A stretch of DNA of 64,000 nucleotides from Salinibaculum sp. SYNS191 (lineage in GTDB: Archaea > Halobacteriota > Halobacteria > Halobacteriales > Haloarculaceae): assembly GCF_037338445.1 (NCBI RefSeq), contig NZ_CP147838.1, forward strand, positions 3,844,001 through 3,908,000, given 5' to 3'. How positions within the stretch are numbered: the first letter of the stretch is position 1; every line of letters begins with the position of its first letter. Shown piece by piece: positions 23,140 to 31,578 of the stretch. Both the position numbers and the translations under genes were made by a program. The notes under the pieces were generated by a model, which was not told where the DNA came from, did not search any database, and saw only the letters and a program-made list of their open reading frames with translations.

Positions 23140-23724
23140 ATGGTCGCAGCAGACTCCGTGGAAGTACTCGAGCGCGACGACGAGGCACCGGACTTCGAAC
23201 TCCCAGGGACGGACGGCGAGACGTACTCGCTGTCGGACTTCGCCGACAACGAGGCCGTCCTGGTCGTGTTCACCTGCAACCACTGCCCGTACGCGCAGGC
23301 GAAGTTCGACGAACTGAACGCGCTGGCAGCGGAGTACGACGACGTCGCCGTCGTGGGTATCAGCTCCAACGACCCCGAGGAGTACCCCGAGGACTCCTTC
23401 GAGAAGATGCAGGAGTACGTCGCGGACGGGACCGTCCAGTACGACGCGTACCTGTTCGACGAGAGCCAGGAGGTCGCCGCCGCCTACGGCGCGACGTGCA
23501 CGCCTGACCCGTTCCTGTTCGCGCGCGAGGACGGGACGTTCCGGCTGGTCTACCACGGACGGCTGGACGACGCGCTGAACCCCGAGGAGGAACCGACCGA
23601 GCGGGAGATGAAAGAGCACATCGACAGTGTGCTCGCCGGCGAGTCCGTCGACGAGGAGTTCCGCCCCTCGCGGGGCTGTTCGATAAAGTGGAAGGACGGC
23701 AACGAACCGGAGTACTGGAACTGA
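23140..23724 (+). CDS. Thioredoxin-fold redoxin (peroxiredoxin/TlpA-like)
   Basis: 194 aa from the ATG at 23140. It has E-A-P-D-F-E-L-P-G-T-D-G-E-T-Y as in AhpC/TSA and redoxin domains, then F-T-C-N-H-C-P-Y-A-Q with a C-x2-C pair near residues 45-48. A further Cys pair region is T-C-T-P-D-P-F near 118, where the Pro is the cis-Pro of the thioredoxin fold. There is no signal peptide, so it is cytoplasmic. A likely thiol-disulfide or peroxide-reducing protein. It ends 60 bases before the candidate RNA gene that faces it. Confidence 0.85.
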   Translation: MVAADSVEVLERDDEAPDFELPGTDGETYSLSDFADNEAVLVVFTCNHCPYAQAKFDELNALAAEYDDVAVVGISSNDPEEYPEDSFEKMQEYVADGTVQYDAYLFDESQEVAAAYGATCTPDPFLFAREDGTFRLVYHGRLDDALNPEEEPTEREMKEHIDSVLAGESVDEEFRPSRGCSIKWKDGNEPEYWN

Positions 23725-23785
23725 GCGGGTGAGCGGGCGGCGTGCGTCGCTGTCGCTCCTGAGCGCGAATACGGTATGAATGGTA

Positions 23786-24073
23786 GCGCGGTACCCAACC
23801 AGACCTGGACTGGAGACGTTTTCCCCACCTCCATTACAGCCCTTCTGACAACCGCTGGAATCTCACCGGCGTGCCGTCAGTTTCTCACCGGCCGATTGCT
23901 CGACCAGCGGTACTTGGCCTTCATGTGCCCCCTCCGGAAGGGACACACTCGGTGTGGTGTGGTTCTCCTTCGGACCGGCCGCTTATGATTTTACGGGCCG
24001 TTCCCAGCCTGCCGCTTCCCGCAATTGCGGTCTTCGGCAGACCGTCCAGTTGGCCCGGATGGGTTTCCGCGCA
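23786..24073 (-). ncRNA. Candidate structured RNA, about 290 nt, family unknown
   Basis: The region has no convincing frame but dense complementarity. Ends: GCGCGG (23786-23791) pairs with CCGCGC (24067-24072), and ACCC (23793-23796) with GGGT (24061-24064). Inside: CGGGCC/GGCCCG (23994-23999/24052-24057) enclosing CTGCCG/CGGCAG (24009-24014/24035-24040) and CCGCAATTGCGG (24019-24030); TCCG-AAGG/CCTTCGGA (23933-23941/23967-23974) enclosing CACAC/GTGTG; CCGCTGG/CCAGCGG (23852-23858/23904-23910) enclosing GCCG/CGGC. On the minus strand the last loop reads GTGAGAAACTGA, like an L7Ae-binding kink-loop. A minus-strand TATA box at 24094-24102 predicts a start at about 24073, exactly at the closing helix. 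I saw no RNase P (GAGGAAAGTCC) or SRP helix 8 motif. An H/ACA-type guide RNA is one possibility. Confidence 0.5.
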
Positions 24074-24093
24074 CTCTCAGGTAGGGCGGGGTA

Positions 24094-24102
24094 GATATTA
24101 AA
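24094..24102 (-). promoter_or_regulatory. TATA box for candidate RNA
   Basis: On the minus strand this reads TTTAATATC, about 26 bases before the predicted RNA start. It could instead serve btpA on the plus strand (GATATTAAA), but the spacing to that ATG (about 90 bases) is poor for a leaderless gene. Confidence 0.45.
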
Positions 24103-24190
24103 CCTTATTGAAATTTGTTTGGTAGTAACAACCACGATATCGCGGCGAGCACCGGACACAGTTTTCCCGGACGCACTCCCAGGCCCGCGT

Positions 24191-25000
24191 ATGGACCTCC
24201 AGTCACGTTTCGGGAGCGCGTCGCCGGTGGTCGGAATGGTACACCTGCCGGCGCTGCCCGGAGCGCCGCAGTTCGGCGGCAGTCGCGAGCACATCCACGA
24301 CCGCGCACTGGGAGATGCGACCACTCTGGCCGACGGGGGGGTCGACGCGGTCCTGGTCGAGAACTTCGGCGACGCGCCGTTCTACCCGGAGACGGTACCG
24401 GACCACGTCGTCGCGGAGATGACCGCCGCCACCGGGGCGGTGGGCGACGCAGTCGACTGCCCCCACGGTGTCAACGTCCTCCGGAACGACGCCGGGGCCG
24501 CGCTCTCGGTGGCCGCCGCCAGCGGCGGGGCGTTCGTCCGGGTCAACGTCCACACCGGCACCCGGGTGACGGACCAGGGTGTCCTCGACGGGCAGGCCCA
24601 CGAAACCCTCAGACAGAGGGAGCGAATCGACGCCGACGTCGCGATTCTCGCCGACGTGGCGGTCAAACACTCCGCGCCGATAGCCGAGCGCGACGTGGGA
24701 GAACTGGCGACAGAGACCATCGACCGCGGACTCGCCGACGGACTGGTCGTCTCCGGGCCGGCGACCGGCGCACGCACCGAGACAGACGAACTCCGGACCG
24801 TCCTCGACGCCCGTGACGACGTCGACGCCGACGTCCCCGTCCTCGTCGGCAGCGGCGTCACGCCCGAGAACGCGGCCGACCTGCTGGCCCTCGCTGACGG
24901 ACTCATCGTCGGCACGGCGCTGAAGGAAGGCGGCGCGACCAGAGAGCCGGTCGACCCCGAGCGCGTCGAGCGCCTCGTGGCGGCCGCCGGCGAGCGGTGA
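24191..25000 (+). CDS. BtpA/SgcQ family protein
   Basis: 269 aa from the ATG at 24191; the in-frame extension to 24119 is Arg/Ser-rich and lies in the promoter. TIM-barrel features: V-V-G-M-V-H-L-P-A-L-P-G-A-P near residue 12, V-L-V-E-N-F-G-D-A-P near 55, and V-P-V-L-V-G-S-G-V-T-P-E-N near 222. This is the BtpA family, first linked to photosystem I stability in cyanobacteria; in archaea the role is unknown, probably enzymatic on a phosphorylated small molecule. A methyltransferase gene follows 45 bases downstream and may be co-transcribed. Confidence 0.88.
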   Translation: MDLQSRFGSASPVVGMVHLPALPGAPQFGGSREHIHDRALGDATTLADGGVDAVLVENFGDAPFYPETVPDHVVAEMTAATGAVGDAVDCPHGVNVLRNDAGAALSVAAASGGAFVRVNVHTGTRVTDQGVLDGQAHETLRQRERIDADVAILADVAVKHSAPIAERDVGELATETIDRGLADGLVVSGPATGARTETDELRTVLDARDDVDADVPVLVGSGVTPENAADLLALADGLIVGTALKEGGATREPVDPERVERLVAAAGER

Positions 25001-25045
25001 CGCCTGGGCACTCACGTTAATGGGCCGAGGTGCGTAGGCGGGCGC

Positions 25046-25714
25046 ATGACGGCCGGGTACATCGACGGCACGGTCGCATCGCTGGCGGAGCAACTGGGTC
25101 CCGACCGGGACGACGTCCTCCGGGAGATGGACCGCCGCGCCGACGAGGAGGGGTTCCCGACGGTCGGCCCCGCTGTCGGCGGGTGGCTGGCCCTGCTCGC
25201 CCGCCTCGTCGACGCCCGCCGCGTCTTCGAGTTCGGTTCCGGCTTCGGCTACTCCGCGTACTGGTTCGCGCGTGCGCTCCCCGAGGACGGCGAAGTCGTG
25301 CTCACGGAGGTCGACGCCGACGAACTGGCCGACGCTCGCGAGTACTTCGAGCGCGGCGGTCTGGCCGACCGCGCAAGCTTCGAACACGGCGACGCCATCG
25401 ACACCGTCGAGCGCTACGACGGCCCCTTCGACGTAGTGCTCGTCGACAACGAGAAACCGCGCTACCGGGAGGCGTTCGAGGCGGTCCGGGAGAAGGTCAG
25501 CCCCGGCGGTGTCGTCGTCGCGGACAACGCCATCACTGCCGGCATCGTCGACAGCGAGGACGTGCTGGGGCTACTCCGGGGCGAGGAACGTCCCGACGCG
25601 GCCTCGGGCAGCAGGGGCATCGCCGACTATCTCTCCCACGTCCGCGGGCAGGATGACTGCGAGACGGCCCTGTTGCCGCTCGGGGAGGGCGTCGCGGTGA
25701 CCGTCGTCGAGTGA
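25046..25714 (+). CDS. SAM-dependent O-methyltransferase
   Basis: 222 aa. The class I methyltransferase glycine motif is V-F-E-F-G-S-G-F-G-Y-S-A (about 61-72), the acidic SAM-ribose contact is V-L-T-E-V-D-A-D-E (~85-93), and the motif F-D-V-V-L-V-D-N-E-K-P-R-Y (~128-140) is typical of catechol-type (COMT/CCoAOMT-like) O-methyltransferases with a metal-binding D-N. The substrate is unknown. It lies immediately after btpA. Confidence 0.87.
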   Translation: MTAGYIDGTVASLAEQLGPDRDDVLREMDRRADEEGFPTVGPAVGGWLALLARLVDARRVFEFGSGFGYSAYWFARALPEDGEVVLTEVDADELADAREYFERGGLADRASFEHGDAIDTVERYDGPFDVVLVDNEKPRYREAFEAVREKVSPGGVVVADNAITAGIVDSEDVLGLLRGEERPDAASGSRGIADYLSHVRGQDDCETALLPLGEGVAVTVVE

Positions 25715-25823
25715 GCGACTGAACCCACAAAGGGGAGCGTCGTAGAGTTCTCGATTGTAAAAATCGGGGGCGATGAGTTATATGCGTCCGCTGGCAACCC
25801 ACCGCCAGTAGCCAGTTCCATTC

Positions 25824-26426
25824 ATGAGCCTGATGATCGATATCCGGAAGCTCGGGTTGTTCAACAAGATGGCGAAGGAGGGCGGCAACACGGTCGCGAG
25901 CCACCTGAGCCAGATGACCGGGATGGAGACGGAGATGGAGATAACGAAGATAAACTTCATCGACATCCCGGACATCAAGACCCACGTCGGCCACCAGAAG
26001 CAAATCGGCATCAGCATCGAGATGCTGGAACCGCCCCACGGGCACATCCTCTTTCTGTTCAACGCCGCGAGCGCGAAGGAACTCGCCCACGGCATGATCG
26101 GCGACATGGGCGACACGGACCCCTCCGAGACCGGCTTCACCGACATGGAACGGTCCGCCATCCAGGAGATCGGCAACATCATGACCTCCGGATTCATTGA
26201 CGGGTGGGCCAACGTGCTCAACACGACCATCGACATGTCGACGCCGTCGTTCACGTACGGCCCCGGCAGCGGGATGGTCGACGACCTGGTCGGCGGCCGC
26301 AACGACGAGATGGCGCTGATGTTCGACTCCCGCGTCCACGCGCTGGAGTCCGACATCAACGTCAAGGTCTACACCTTCCCGGAACTCGAAGAACTGGTCG
26401 GGCTGATGCAGGAAATCGAAGTCTGA
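25824..26426 (+). CDS. cheC: CheC-like CheY-P phosphatase
   Basis: 200 aa. The second half carries a complete CheC active-site pattern, E-x2-N-x22-P (Q-E-I-G-N-I-M-T-S-G...D-M-S-T-P, about residues 114-140). The N-terminal half carries E-G-G-N-T-V-A-S-H-L with the expected Pro replaced by Phe, so only one of the two sites looks intact. CheC proteins dephosphorylate CheY-P in the archaeal chemotaxis pathway. No other che or arl gene is in the window, so this is an orphan copy, as is common in haloarchaea, which carry several CheC paralogues. Confidence 0.82.
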   Translation: MSLMIDIRKLGLFNKMAKEGGNTVASHLSQMTGMETEMEITKINFIDIPDIKTHVGHQKQIGISIEMLEPPHGHILFLFNAASAKELAHGMIGDMGDTDPSETGFTDMERSAIQEIGNIMTSGFIDGWANVLNTTIDMSTPSFTYGPGSGMVDDLVGGRNDEMALMFDSRVHALESDINVKVYTFPELEELVGLMQEIEV

Positions 26427-26514
26427 CGCGTTCACCCGGTTGATGAACTGAAAACGAGTTCTCGATTTATCCGCGTTTCCGACCGTATATGTGAGTCCAG
26501 GCCTACCACGGGAC

Positions 26515-27669
26515 ATGGAGCTACTGGAAGACAGCATCGTCCCCGAGGAGGTCAGGGCGGTCAAGGCGGAAGCACGGGAGTTCGCACAGGAGCACATCGC
26601 GCCAGCGGCGGCGGAGTACTACGCGTCGGGCGAGTACCCCTGGGAGATACTGGAGGCCGGGATGGAGGCCGGCCTGGTCGCACAGGACGTCCCCGAGGAG
26701 TACGGCGGGCGCGGGCTCTCGCTGGCTGAGGTGCTGGCAATCGCCGAGGAGTTCTACCGGGCCGACGCCGGCATCGCGCTGACGCTCCAACTGGCGAGTT
26801 TCGGGGCCGAAATCGTCTACGAGCACGGGAGCGAGGAGCAAATCGAGGAGTACGTCCGCCCCGTCGCCGAGAACGACCAGATAACCGGGCTGGCGGTCTC
26901 GGAGCCGGAGACCGGCAGCGACCTCGCCGGGATGGCAACCACCGCCGAGAAAGACGGTGACGAGTACGTGCTCAACGGCGAGAAGTACTGGATCGGCAAC
27001 GGCGTCGAGGCCGACTGGGTGACGGTCTACGCGAAGACCGGCGACGACGAGAACAACCGCTACGGCAACTACTCGATGTTCATCGTCCCCACGGACACCG
27101 AGGGCTACGACGCCGAGCACATCCCCGAGAAGATGGGGTTCCGGGCCTCGAAGCAGGCCCACATCGTCTTCGACGACTGCCGCGTTCCCGCGGAGAACCT
27201 CGTCGGGGCCGAGGGAGCGGGGTTCTACATGCTCGCCGAGTTCTTCAACCACGGCCGCGTCATCGTGGCCGGTCACGGGCTGGGGCTTGCAGCTGCGGCC
27301 ATCGAGGAGGCGTCGGCGTTCGTCCACGACCGCGAGGCGTTCGGGCGCTCCGTCGACGAGTTCCAGGCGGTTCAACACGACCTCGCTGAGATGCGCATGG
27401 AGTTCGAGGCCTCGCGGGCGCTGACCTGGCGGGCGGCAGAGAAGGTCGCCGACCAGGACTATCCGGGCTACTGGGCGGCGCTGGCGAAGGCCGACGCCAC
27501 CGAGTCCGCGGTGTTCTGTGCCGAGCGCGGGATGCAACTCCACGGCGGCCGGTCGGTGCTGACGGAGAACCGCATCGCCCGCGTCTACCGCGACGTGCGC
27601 ATCCCGGTCATCTACGAGGGGGCAAACGCCGTCCAGCGCAACCTCATCTACAACCAGGCACCGCGGTAG
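26515..27669 (+). CDS. Acyl-CoA dehydrogenase
   Basis: 384 aa from the ATG at 26515. A GTG at 26491, positioned about 26 bases after GATTTATC, would be a leaderless start adding 8 residues and is a real alternative. FAD/substrate motifs: L-A-V-S-E-P-E-T-G-S-D-L-A near residue 126, Y-W-I-G-N-G-V-E near 158, Q-L-H-G-G-R-S near 340, and the catalytic Glu in I-Y-E-G-A-N-A-V-Q near 368. It catalyses alpha,beta-dehydrogenation of an acyl-CoA in fatty- or amino-acid oxidation, with electrons passed to ETF. It is not beside other beta-oxidation genes. Confidence 0.92.
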   Translation: MELLEDSIVPEEVRAVKAEAREFAQEHIAPAAAEYYASGEYPWEILEAGMEAGLVAQDVPEEYGGRGLSLAEVLAIAEEFYRADAGIALTLQLASFGAEIVYEHGSEEQIEEYVRPVAENDQITGLAVSEPETGSDLAGMATTAEKDGDEYVLNGEKYWIGNGVEADWVTVYAKTGDDENNRYGNYSMFIVPTDTEGYDAEHIPEKMGFRASKQAHIVFDDCRVPAENLVGAEGAGFYMLAEFFNHGRVIVAGHGLGLAAAAIEEASAFVHDREAFGRSVDEFQAVQHDLAEMRMEFEASRALTWRAAEKVADQDYPGYWAALAKADATESAVFCAERGMQLHGGRSVLTENRIARVYRDVRIPVIYEGANAVQRNLIYNQAPR

Positions 27670-27688
27670 GCCTGCTCCGTCTCCCGTC

Positions 27689-28405
27689 TCAGGGCGTCAG
27701 CGGCCCGTACGTCGTATCGAGGTGCTCGATAATCCAGTCGACGGTCGACCTGTCGTAGGTCCAGAACCCGTAGAACTTGCGGGGTTCGCGCTCCTCCGCC
27801 AGCAGAGCACAGGTCGCCCACTCGTCGTCGCCGCCGTCGAAGGCGACGAACCAGGAGTTCTCTATCTCCCGTGCGCGTTCGAGGTGCAGCGTGACTCCGT
27901 CGTGCTCGGGCGGGTCCTCGTCGGGGACGGCGTAGGCGTGGACGTCGACGTCCGTCGAGGCCAGACGCTCGTAGATGGGGAGTTCGTTCCGGAGCGTCGA
28001 CACGTACTGGAACCCGGCGTGGAGCCGGCCGGTGCCGACGCGGAACGCGCGGTCCTCTATCTCCCGCGACGCCGCGACCATCCGTTCGGTGTCCCAGGAG
28101 GTGAACATCGTCTCGTCCAGGTGGTCGAGCAGCGGCTGGTACGGCCGCTCCTCGAAGTCCAGCGTCGCTTCCTCGGCCAGCAGCGCCCGGAGTTCTTCCA
28201 GTCCCGTGGCCGTCACGACGTCGCCGTCTTCGCTCAGCGTGACGAACTCGCCGGGTCTGCCGCTCGCGGTCCGCTCGCTCGTCACCTCGATGTTCCGGTC
28301 GGCGAAGGCCGCGCGGAACTCGTCGACGACCGACGCCTCGGCGTTGAAGACCGTCAGTGTCTTCTCGTGGTCCTCGACGCCGCCGATGAGTTCCGACAGG
28401 GACAT
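27689..28405 (-). CDS. DICT sensory domain protein
   Basis: 238 aa, acidic and soluble. The C-terminal part (S-W-F-V-A-F-D-G-G, then F-Y-G-F-W-T-Y-D-R-S-T-V-D-W-I-I) and the R-x-F-R-V-G-T-G-R-L-H-A-G-F-Q central stretch match the DICT (diguanylate cyclase and two-component) sensory domain, often found stand-alone in haloarchaea. It is thought to bind a ligand and modulate signalling partners; no kinase or output domain is attached. It is transcribed divergently from porA across 215 bases. Confidence 0.8.
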   Translation of the reverse strand: MSLSELIGGVEDHEKTLTVFNAEASVVDEFRAAFADRNIEVTSERTASGRPGEFVTLSEDGDVVTATGLEELRALLAEEATLDFEERPYQPLLDHLDETMFTSWDTERMVAASREIEDRAFRVGTGRLHAGFQYVSTLRNELPIYERLASTDVDVHAYAVPDEDPPEHDGVTLHLERAREIENSWFVAFDGGDDEWATCALLAEEREPRKFYGFWTYDRSTVDWIIEHLDTTYGPLTP

Positions 28406-28532
28406 AGTACAGGTGTCCGAAGGCTCCCCACGGGGTTAGATGTTCCGCCGGCATCAGGAATCTGCACCCGAAAAGTGGACGTCTGTCCACTTTCACTCCT
28501 CGATACTGTTCCTATCTTTGCCAACTGGTAAC

Positions 28533-28545
28533 GATAATCATTATT
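28533..28545. promoter_or_regulatory. AT-rich palindrome between DICT gene and porA
   Basis: GATAATCATTATT is a 6-1-6 palindrome with one mismatch inside a wider imperfect dyad ACGAT...ATCGT (28531-28551). It stands out in GC-rich surroundings and lies 76 bases before the porA ATG, just upstream of the likely TATA region (CTTTAG near 28558). It resembles metalloregulator boxes of the Fur type, although the regulator is unknown. Confidence 0.45.
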
Positions 28546-28620
28546 CATCGTGATAAGTCTTTAGTCGGGACCTCACCTCAGTTCAATTACGGCACCCCAG
28601 GCGGGGCCGAGGACCTACAC

Positions 28621-30516
28621 ATGACCAACGACACACTGATGTGGCGTATAGCCGGTGGCTCCGGCGACGGCATCGACTCGACCAGCCAGAACTTCGCCAA
28701 GGCGCTGATGCGCGCCGGGCTGGACGTGTTCACGCACCGCCACTACCCGTCCCGAATCCGGGGCGGTCATACGTACGTCGAAGTACGGGCATCCGACGAA
28801 CCGGTACGGTCGCGCGGCGACGGCTTCAACTTCCTGCTGGCGCTTGGCGACAGCTTCGCCAGGAACCCCCAGGAGGGAGCCTACTACGGCAACGAGGAGC
28901 TGAAACCGCTGACCGAGAACCTCGACGACCTCAACGAGGGCGGCGTCATCGTCTACGACACCGGGCAGATAGAGGACGACGAACTCGCCGAGGTCGACCT
29001 GGAAGCGCGCGCCGAGGAGAACGACTGGCACGTCTACCCGATGAACCTGCGGGAGATAGCGCGCGAACACGGCAGCGACGTGATGCGCAACACCGCAGGC
29101 GTCGGTGCGACCGCCGCGTTGCTGGACATGGACCCCGGCCACTTCGAGGACCTGATGCGCGACACGATGAGCGGCGACATTCTCGACGCGAACATCGAGA
29201 TTCTCGAAGCCGCCTACGACCGGGTCGAGGAATTCGACGAGAGCCACGATCTCCGGGTCCCGACGGGCACCCACGACGGCGAGCAGGCGCTGATGACCGG
29301 CAGCAACGCCATCGCGTACGGCGCGCTGGACGCCGGCTGTCGGTTCATCTCGGGCTACCCGATGACACCGTGGACCGACGTGTTCACCATCATGTCCCAG
29401 AACCTGCCCGAGTTCGGCGGCATCTCCGAGCAGGTCGAGGACGAAATCGCGGCGGCCGCGCTCGCGCTGGGCGCGTCCCACGCCGGCGTGAAGGCGATGT
29501 CGGGCTCCTCCGGCGGCGGCTTCGCGCTGATGAGCGAACCGCTCGGCCTGGCGGAGATGACCGAGACGCCCATCGTCCTCGTCGAGGCAATGCGGGCCGG
29601 TCCGTCGACCGGCATGCCGACGAAGCCGGAACAGGGCGACCTGGACTTCGTCCTCTACACGAGCCAGGGCGACTCCAACCGCGTCGTCTTCGCGCCGGCC
29701 AACGTCGAGGAGGCCTACGAGCAGACCCGCGCGGCGTTCGAACTCGCCTACGACTACCAGCTCCCGGCCATCGTCATCTACGACCAGAAGCTCGGCGGGG
29801 AGATGCGCAACGTCTCGACGGACCTGTTCGACCGCGAACCGGCACCGGACCTCGGCGCGACGCTGACCGAGGAGGAGATTGCGGAGGCCGCCCACCACGA
29901 GTCGGGCAAGTTCGAGCGGTTCCGACACGACCCCGAGAACGGCGTCAGCCCGCGGTCGATTCCCGGCCAGAAGGGCGGGCGCTTCCTCGCGACCGGCAAC
30001 GAGCACAACAAGGTCGGGCACATCAGCGAGGACCCGGACAACCGCGTGGCACAGATGAGCCGCCGCGCCCGGAAGCTCACCAGCATCCGGGAGGAACTCG
30101 ACGCCAAGGACTCCTCACACCAGACCTACCAGGGTCCCGAGGACGCCGACTACGGCATCCTGACGTGGGGCAGCCAGCAGGACACGGTGTTCGAGGCCGT
30201 CGACCGCCTCAACGAGAAGGGCGTCTCCGTGAAGGCGCTGGGCGTCAGCGACATGATGCCCTACCCCGAAGCGGAGGTCACCGAGTTCTTGGAGAGCGTC
30301 GAGGAGTGCGTCGTCGTCGAAATGAACGCGACGGGCCAGTTCCGCGGGCTGACCCAGCGCGAACTGGGCAGGTTCGGACCCAAGATGTCCAGCCTCCTGA
30401 AGTTCGACGGCGAACCGTTCGAGCCCCACGAAATCGTCGAGGGGGTCGAATCGAGCATCGACGGCGGTCAGCCCGCCCCACACAACGTGAAGTACGTCCC
30501 AGCGGCAGGTGACTGA
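28621..30516 (+). CDS. porA: 2-oxoacid:ferredoxin oxidoreductase alpha subunit (gamma-alpha fusion), PorA type
   Basis: 631 aa. The N-terminal gamma-type domain (R-I-A-G-G-S-G-D-G-I-D-S-T, residues 9-21; R-I-R-G-G-H-T-Y) is fused to the alpha subunit core (Y-P-M-T-P-W-T-D-V-F near residue 245 and G-P-S-T-G-M-P-T-K-P-E-Q-G-D near 328). With PorB it oxidises a 2-oxoacid with CoA and ferredoxin. Haloarchaea have two paralogues, PorAB for pyruvate and KorAB for 2-oxoglutarate; the lengths here (631 and 312 aa) fit what I recall for PorAB. The beta gene follows after 2 bases and an lrp gene follows that. Confidence 0.82.
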   Translation: MTNDTLMWRIAGGSGDGIDSTSQNFAKALMRAGLDVFTHRHYPSRIRGGHTYVEVRASDEPVRSRGDGFNFLLALGDSFARNPQEGAYYGNEELKPLTENLDDLNEGGVIVYDTGQIEDDELAEVDLEARAEENDWHVYPMNLREIAREHGSDVMRNTAGVGATAALLDMDPGHFEDLMRDTMSGDILDANIEILEAAYDRVEEFDESHDLRVPTGTHDGEQALMTGSNAIAYGALDAGCRFISGYPMTPWTDVFTIMSQNLPEFGGISEQVEDEIAAAALALGASHAGVKAMSGSSGGGFALMSEPLGLAEMTETPIVLVEAMRAGPSTGMPTKPEQGDLDFVLYTSQGDSNRVVFAPANVEEAYEQTRAAFELAYDYQLPAIVIYDQKLGGEMRNVSTDLFDREPAPDLGATLTEEEIAEAAHHESGKFERFRHDPENGVSPRSIPGQKGGRFLATGNEHNKVGHISEDPDNRVAQMSRRARKLTSIREELDAKDSSHQTYQGPEDADYGILTWGSQQDTVFEAVDRLNEKGVSVKALGVSDMMPYPEAEVTEFLESVEECVVVEMNATGQFRGLTQRELGRFGPKMSSLLKFDGEPFEPHEIVEGVESSIDGGQPAPHNVKYVPAAGD

Positions 30517-30518
30517 CA

Positions 30519-31457
30519 ATGAGCGCATTCTCAGCAATCGGAGAGGACAGAGAGACAGACAGAGAGGAGTTCACACCGGGAATAGAGCCGCAGGCGACGT
30601 GGTGTCCGGGCTGTGGCGACTTCGGCGTCCTGAAGGCGCTGAAACAGGCCATGCCCGAAGTGGGTCGGACGCCCGACGAGACGCTGCTCGTGACGGGTAT
30701 CGGCTGTTCGGGCAAGCTCAACAGCTACTTCGACTGTTACGGCTACCACTCGATTCACGGCCGCTCGCTCCCCATCGCGCGGGCAGCGAAGTTGGCTAAT
30801 CCGGGACTGGAAGTCATCGCCGCCGGCGGTGACGGCGACGGGTACGGCATCGGTGGCAACCACTTCATGCACACCGCCCGCGAGAACCACGACATCACCT
30901 ACATCGTCTTCAACAACGAGATCTTCGGGCTGACGAAGGGCCAGACCTCACCCACCAGCCCGAAGGGCCACAAGTCGAAGACGCAACCCCACGGCAGCGC
31001 CAAGGACCCGGTGCGACCGCTCACCCTCTCGCTGGCGTCGGGGTCGTCGTACGTCGCGCGGACCGCCGCGGTCAATCCGCGGCAGGCGAAGGAGATTCTG
31101 CAGGAAGCGATCGAACACGACGGGTTCGCACACGTCGACTTCCTCACCCAGTGTCCCACCTGGAACAAGGACGCCAAGGAGTACGTCCCCTACACCGACA
31201 TCCAGGACGACGACGAGTTCGACTTCGACACCGGCGACCGGATGGAAGCCGCGGAGATGATGTACGAGGCCGAGTCGCGACTCTGGGAGGGCGAGGTGCT
31301 GACCGGCCGCTTCTACCACGACGCCGACCGGCCGTCCTACGGCGCGGAGAAGCGCAGCGTCGGCGAGATGCCCGAGGACCCGCTCGCGGAGCGGTACTTC
31401 GACGACGACGCCCAGTGGGAACGGACCGCGGACGAACTCATCGACCGGCACACGTAG
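30519..31457 (+). CDS. porB: 2-oxoacid:ferredoxin oxidoreductase beta subunit, PorB type
   Basis: 312 aa. W-C-P-G-C-G-D-F (Cys 29 and 32), G-C-S-G-K and Q-C-P-T-W supply the four Cys that bind the 4Fe-4S cluster. The thiamine diphosphate motif is G-D-G-D-G-Y-G-I-G-G-N...N-N-E-I-F-G-L-T-K-G-Q (about 107-147). It is transcribed with porA (2-base gap). This oxygen-sensitive type of enzyme replaces pyruvate dehydrogenase in haloarchaea. The pyruvate assignment over 2-oxoglutarate rests on subunit length only. Confidence 0.83.
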   Translation: MSAFSAIGEDRETDREEFTPGIEPQATWCPGCGDFGVLKALKQAMPEVGRTPDETLLVTGIGCSGKLNSYFDCYGYHSIHGRSLPIARAAKLANPGLEVIAAGGDGDGYGIGGNHFMHTARENHDITYIVFNNEIFGLTKGQTSPTSPKGHKSKTQPHGSAKDPVRPLTLSLASGSSYVARTAAVNPRQAKEILQEAIEHDGFAHVDFLTQCPTWNKDAKEYVPYTDIQDDDEFDFDTGDRMEAAEMMYEAESRLWEGEVLTGRFYHDADRPSYGAEKRSVGEMPEDPLAERYFDDDAQWERTADELIDRHT

Positions 31458-31578
31458 GCCGAACGACCCCCGTCGCCGGTAAGCCGACACTACACGGGTG
31501 TCGTCGGCCGGTTCCGGTGCGACGGCGGGAGTTTTTCGGTTCGGAAGATATTTTTTCTCCGGAGCAAAACATAGCCCT

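Noticed and set aside
23776..23988. 70-aa plus-strand frame in the gap before btpA
   Set aside because: It overlaps the candidate structured RNA, has no codon bias typical of the genome and no recognisable domain.
23786..24073. RNase P RNA or SRP RNA as identity of the candidate RNA
   Set aside because: I searched by eye for the RNase P GAGGAAAGTCC element and an SRP helix 8 GGAAGGGAGCA-type motif on both strands and did not find them; helix order also differs.
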